From assembly GCA_016861045.1 (NCBI GenBank), contig BOKP01000003.1, positions 62,001 through 126,000 on the forward strand: a DNA stretch of 64,000 bases, given 5' to 3'. How positions within the stretch are numbered: position 1 is the stretch's first letter; the number at the start of each line of letters is the position of its first letter. Both the position numbers and the translations under genes were made by a program. Below the pieces are notes generated by a model. That model saw nothing but the letters and a program-made list of their open reading frames with translations, did no database searches and was not told where the DNA came from. This stretch comes from Actinomycetes bacterium (lineage in GTDB: Bacteria > Actinomycetota > Thermoleophilia > Solirubrobacterales > 70-9). Below are positions 61,829 to 64,000 of this stretch, piece after piece.

Positions 61829-62935
61829 TCAGGCGGCTTCGGCGCCCGGCTCCGCTTCGGCCTCGCCGGCCCCGGAGTCAGCCGCGATCGGCCGCCCCGC
61901 CGGCCGATCGACGCCGACCGCGGCGTAGATCCCACCCTCGATCTCGTCGGCGACCTCGGGGTTGTCGGCGAGGAACTGCTTCGAGTTGTTCCTGCCCTGA
62001 CCGAGCCGCATCTCGCCATAGGAGAAGAACGAGCCGGACTTCGTGACGATGTCGTGCTCGACGCCGAGGTCGAGCAGGCAACTCTCGTTCGAGATCCCGG
62101 TGCCGTATTCGACGTCGAACTCGGCCTGCTTGAACGGCGGCGCGACCTTGTTCTTGACGACCTTGACCCGGACCCGGTTGCCGACCGCCTCCGTTCCCTC
62201 CTTCAGGGTCTCGATCCGGCGCAGGTCGAGTCGCTGCGAGGAGTAGAACTTCAGCGCCCGCCCGCCCGGTTGCGTCTCCGGGCTGCCGAAGCTGACGCCG
62301 ATCTTCTCGCGGATCTGGTTCGTGAACAGGCAGACGGTCTTGGCCCGGTTGAGGTTGCCGGCGAGCTTGCGCAGCGCCTGCGACATCAGCCTCGCCTGGA
62401 GGCCGACCTGGACCTCCCCCATCTGGCCCTCGAGCTCGACCCGGGGCGTCAGCGCCGCGACCGAGTCGACGGCGACGAGGTCGACGGCGCCGGAGCGGGT
62501 CAGCACGTCGACGATCTCGAGCGCCTGCTCGCCGTAGTCGGGCTGGGAGACGAGCAGCTCGTCGGTGTCGACGCCGATCCGGCGCGCGTAGAGGGGGTCG
62601 ATCGCATGCTCGGCGTCGACGAACGCGCAGACCCCGCCGCGCGCCTGGCACTGGGCGATGATGTGGTAGATCAGCGTCGTCTTGCCCGAGGATTCCGGGC
62701 CGAAGATCTCCACGATCCGCCCCTTCGGGACGCCGCCGACGCCGAGCGCGAGGTCGAGCGAGAGCGCTCCGGTCGGGATCGCCTCGACGTCGATCGCCGA
62801 GCCGCTGCCCAGCTTCATCACCGCGCCCTGGCCGAACTCGCGCTCGATCTGGGTCACGGCCGCCTTCAGCGCGGCGTCCTTCGCCTTCGCGTCCTTGGCG
62901 CCCGCCTCGATCGGGGTTGGCTTGCTTGCTGCCAT
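61829..62935 (-). CDS. recA: Recombinase A
   Basis: This 368-residue ATPase drives homologous recombination and SOS induction. It contains the Walker A loop [15 protein letters not shown] near residue 80, [10 protein letters not shown] (Walker B), loop L1 [51 protein letters not shown] and an acidic Ala/Glu-rich tail. No intein is present. A GAGGTGA site (62950-62944) lies 8 nt before the ATG. The gene follows thpR by 12 bp. Confidence 0.97.
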   Translation of the reverse strand: MAASKPTPIEAGAKDAKAKDAALKAAVTQIEREFGQGAVMKLGSGSAIDVEAIPTGALSLDLALGVGGVPKGRIVEIFGPESSGKTTLIYHIIAQCQARGGVCAFVDAEHAIDPLYARRIGVDTDELLVSQPDYGEQALEIVDVLTRSGAVDLVAVDSVAALTPRVELEGQMGEVQVGLQARLMSQALRKLAGNLNRAKTVCLFTNQIREKIGVSFGSPETQPGGRALKFYSSQRLDLRRIETLKEGTEAVGNRVRVKVVKNKVAPPFKQAEFDVEYGTGISNESCLLDLGVEHDIVTKSGSFFSYGEMRLGQGRNNSKQFLADNPEVADEIEGGIYAAVGVDRPAGRPIAADSGAGEAEAEPGAEAA

Positions 62936-62947
62936 GCTCTAATCACC

Positions 62948-63553
62948 TCATCCGCCGCTCTGCGGCAAGTCGACATCCGCCAGGACGCTGTAGCGGGCAC
63001 CCTGGGACCGGAGCTGGGAACGGTAGAGCGCGACCCGGACGGCATCGAACGTATGTCCCGGTCCCGCCAGCGGCGGCAGGCCGGCTACGGCCTCCCGCGC
63101 CCGCCGCCCGCGCGGATCGCCGCGGACCCTGGCGACGCTGAGGTGCGGCCGGAACGGGCGCGGCCCGGGCCGGGCCGGATCGCCGTCGTCGAGCTCGGCG
63201 CGGAGCCGCCGATGGAGGCCCACCGCCGCCGGGCTCGTCGCGGCGAACGCGACGACGCGGGGACGGCGGCCGGGAAGGCCGATCGGCCGCTCCAGCCGGA
63301 TCGGCACCGGCGCGGCCGGTGCCGACGCGCGGGCGAGCGCCCGCCGCGCCGCCTCGATCCGGTCGCGGTCGCAGTCGCCGAGGAAGACGAGGGTCAGGTG
63401 CAGCGCATCGGGTGCGATCGGCCGTAGCCCCGGGCGCTCGCTGAGCGCCGCCCGCTGCCAGCCGCCGATCGCGTCGACGGTCGCCGGCGGCGGCGCCAGC
63501 GCGATGAACGCCCGCACCCGATCCGCCCCGCGCCGCTCGCCGGCTTCCACCAT
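62948..63553 (-). CDS. thpR: RNA 2',3'-cyclic phosphodiesterase (2H family)
   Basis: This 201-residue 2H phosphoesterase has two His motifs: LHLTLVFLG (H-x-T) near residue 53 and FRPHLSVARVR (H-x-S) near residue 135, each donating a catalytic His. The family opens 2',3'-cyclic phosphates and in vitro can ligate tRNA halves. A TAGCGT -10 (63566-63561) ends 7 nt before the ATG. It lies directly upstream of recA, which may share its promoter. Confidence 0.88.
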   Translation of the reverse strand: MVEAGERRGADRVRAFIALAPPPATVDAIGGWQRAALSERPGLRPIAPDALHLTLVFLGDCDRDRIEAARRALARASAPAAPVPIRLERPIGLPGRRPRVVAFAATSPAAVGLHRRLRAELDDGDPARPGPRPFRPHLSVARVRGDPRGRRAREAVAGLPPLAGPGHTFDAVRVALYRSQLRSQGARYSVLADVDLPQSGG

Positions 63554-63814
63554 GGCGCCGACGCTAGCCGATCAGAACGCGCGGATGGCCTGCAGATGTG
63601 CCGGTTCGGGGCCGGTTCCGAATCCGGATCGCGACCGCCCCGAACGCGGCCTCCGCGGGCCGAATCACGCCCTCGGCGAGCCCGGGCCCGGACGCCGGGC
63701 GGGCGGGCGGTCGCGAGCGATCCCGCCTGCCGCGAGCAGGGCGGATTCGGAGGGGCCCGCGCCCGCGCTTCGCGGCCACGCCGACCGGGCCGTCAGCCGG
63801 ATAGGCTCACCGCC

Positions 63815-64000
63815 GTGGAGCGACCGATGCCGGCGATTCCCGGGCTCGAGGTCGAGCACGCCCACGTCGACGTCCAGGGGCTGCGGATGCACGTCGCCGC
63901 GGCGGGCGATCCCGGCGCCGAGCCGCTCGTCCTCCTCCACGGCTGGCCCCAGCACTGGTACGCGTGGCGGCGGCTGATCGGACCGTTGAGCGAGCGCTAT
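63815..64000 (+). CDS. Alpha/beta hydrolase, N-terminal part (3' end cut)
   Basis: The frame is open from the GTG at 63815 to the window end (62 codons). It encodes VDVQGLRMHVAAAGDPG and LVLLHGWPQHWYAWRRLIGPL, the opening strands and the oxyanion HGWP loop of epoxide-hydrolase/haloalkane-dehalogenase-like alpha/beta hydrolases. The nucleophile lies beyond the window. A TAGGCT -10 (63802-63807) ends 7 nt before the GTG. It is divergent from thpR over 261 bp in which I see no other gene. Confidence 0.8.
   Translation, partial: MERPMPAIPGLEVEHAHVDVQGLRMHVAAAGDPGAEPLVLLHGWPQHWYAWRRLIGPLSERY

Overview
The window is about 64 kb of very GC-rich chromosome, with dense gene packing, many GTG and TTG starts, and no IS, phage, CRISPR, rRNA or tRNA gene that I can see. 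It looks like core chromosome of a deep-branching actinobacterium, most likely class Thermoleophilia (Solirubrobacterales-like). Reasons: an actinobacterial mIHF gene beside gmk and rpoZ; the pgsA-GarA-FtsR block; a short single-motif RsiG-like anti-sigma; MurT/GatD; a recA-recX-rny-miaB-miaA-dapF-hflX neighbourhood; and secreted proteins with C-terminal sandwich domains typical of that class. The taxonomic call is inference.

Layout. 1-6513 (+): end of pyrK, pyrD, mihF, gmk, rpoZ, coaBC, dxr and a site-2 protease (pyrimidine, nucleotide, CoA and isoprenoid synthesis). 6593-10920 (+): acyl-CoA ligase, RNB nuclease, LOG-family protein, convergent with ettA (-). 12.7-18.7 kb (+): secreted propeller protein, small membrane proteins, ispG, acetyltransferase, proS, pgsA. 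18.7-22.4 kb (+): RsiG-like protein, zinc-ribbon FHA protein, FtsR-like MerR regulator, SRPBCC protein and an FAD oxidase, behind a near-consensus promoter. 22.7-34.4 kb: mixed strands, with a membrane protein carrying a sigma-region-4-like head, a thioesterase, NAD synthetase, a secreted metalloprotease, a molybdopterin oxidoreductase, a K+ channel, a cation/proton antiporter, a wax ester/TAG synthase and DinB. 34.6-43.5 kb: seven-bladed RCC1-type surface protein, CcdA, thioredoxin-TPR, YqgE, sulfatase, beta-carbonic anhydrase, membrane protein, flavin reductase, PRC-barrel-like protein, hydrolase. 43.5-48.7 kb: lipoprotein cyclophilin (-), then a five-gene operon, methyltransferase, lipid kinase, MurT, a second methyltransferase, GatD (+). 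48.8-63.6 kb: hflX-dut, acid phosphatase, dapL-cyclase, secreted protein, dapF, clpP, miaB-miaA, cytochrome c, rny, and thpR-recA-recX. The right end holds the start of an alpha/beta hydrolase.

The most general signal is transcriptional. At about 26 genes a -10 hexamer of type TAnnnT ends only 6-10 nt before the start codon with no Shine-Dalgarno, so most operons appear to be led by leaderless mRNAs. Genes with a real leader (coaBC, the acyl-CoA ligase, recA, clpP, the antiporter, the RCC1-type protein, the phosphatase) carry a clear GGAGG-type site. Other points of interest are the RsiG/FHA/FtsR cluster, a DapF whose first catalytic cysteine is serine, a methyltransferase lodged between MurT and GatD, an adenylate/guanylate cyclase fused to an inactive-looking hydrolase, and an RNase Y without a membrane anchor. 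I see no obvious unknown defence or mobile system.
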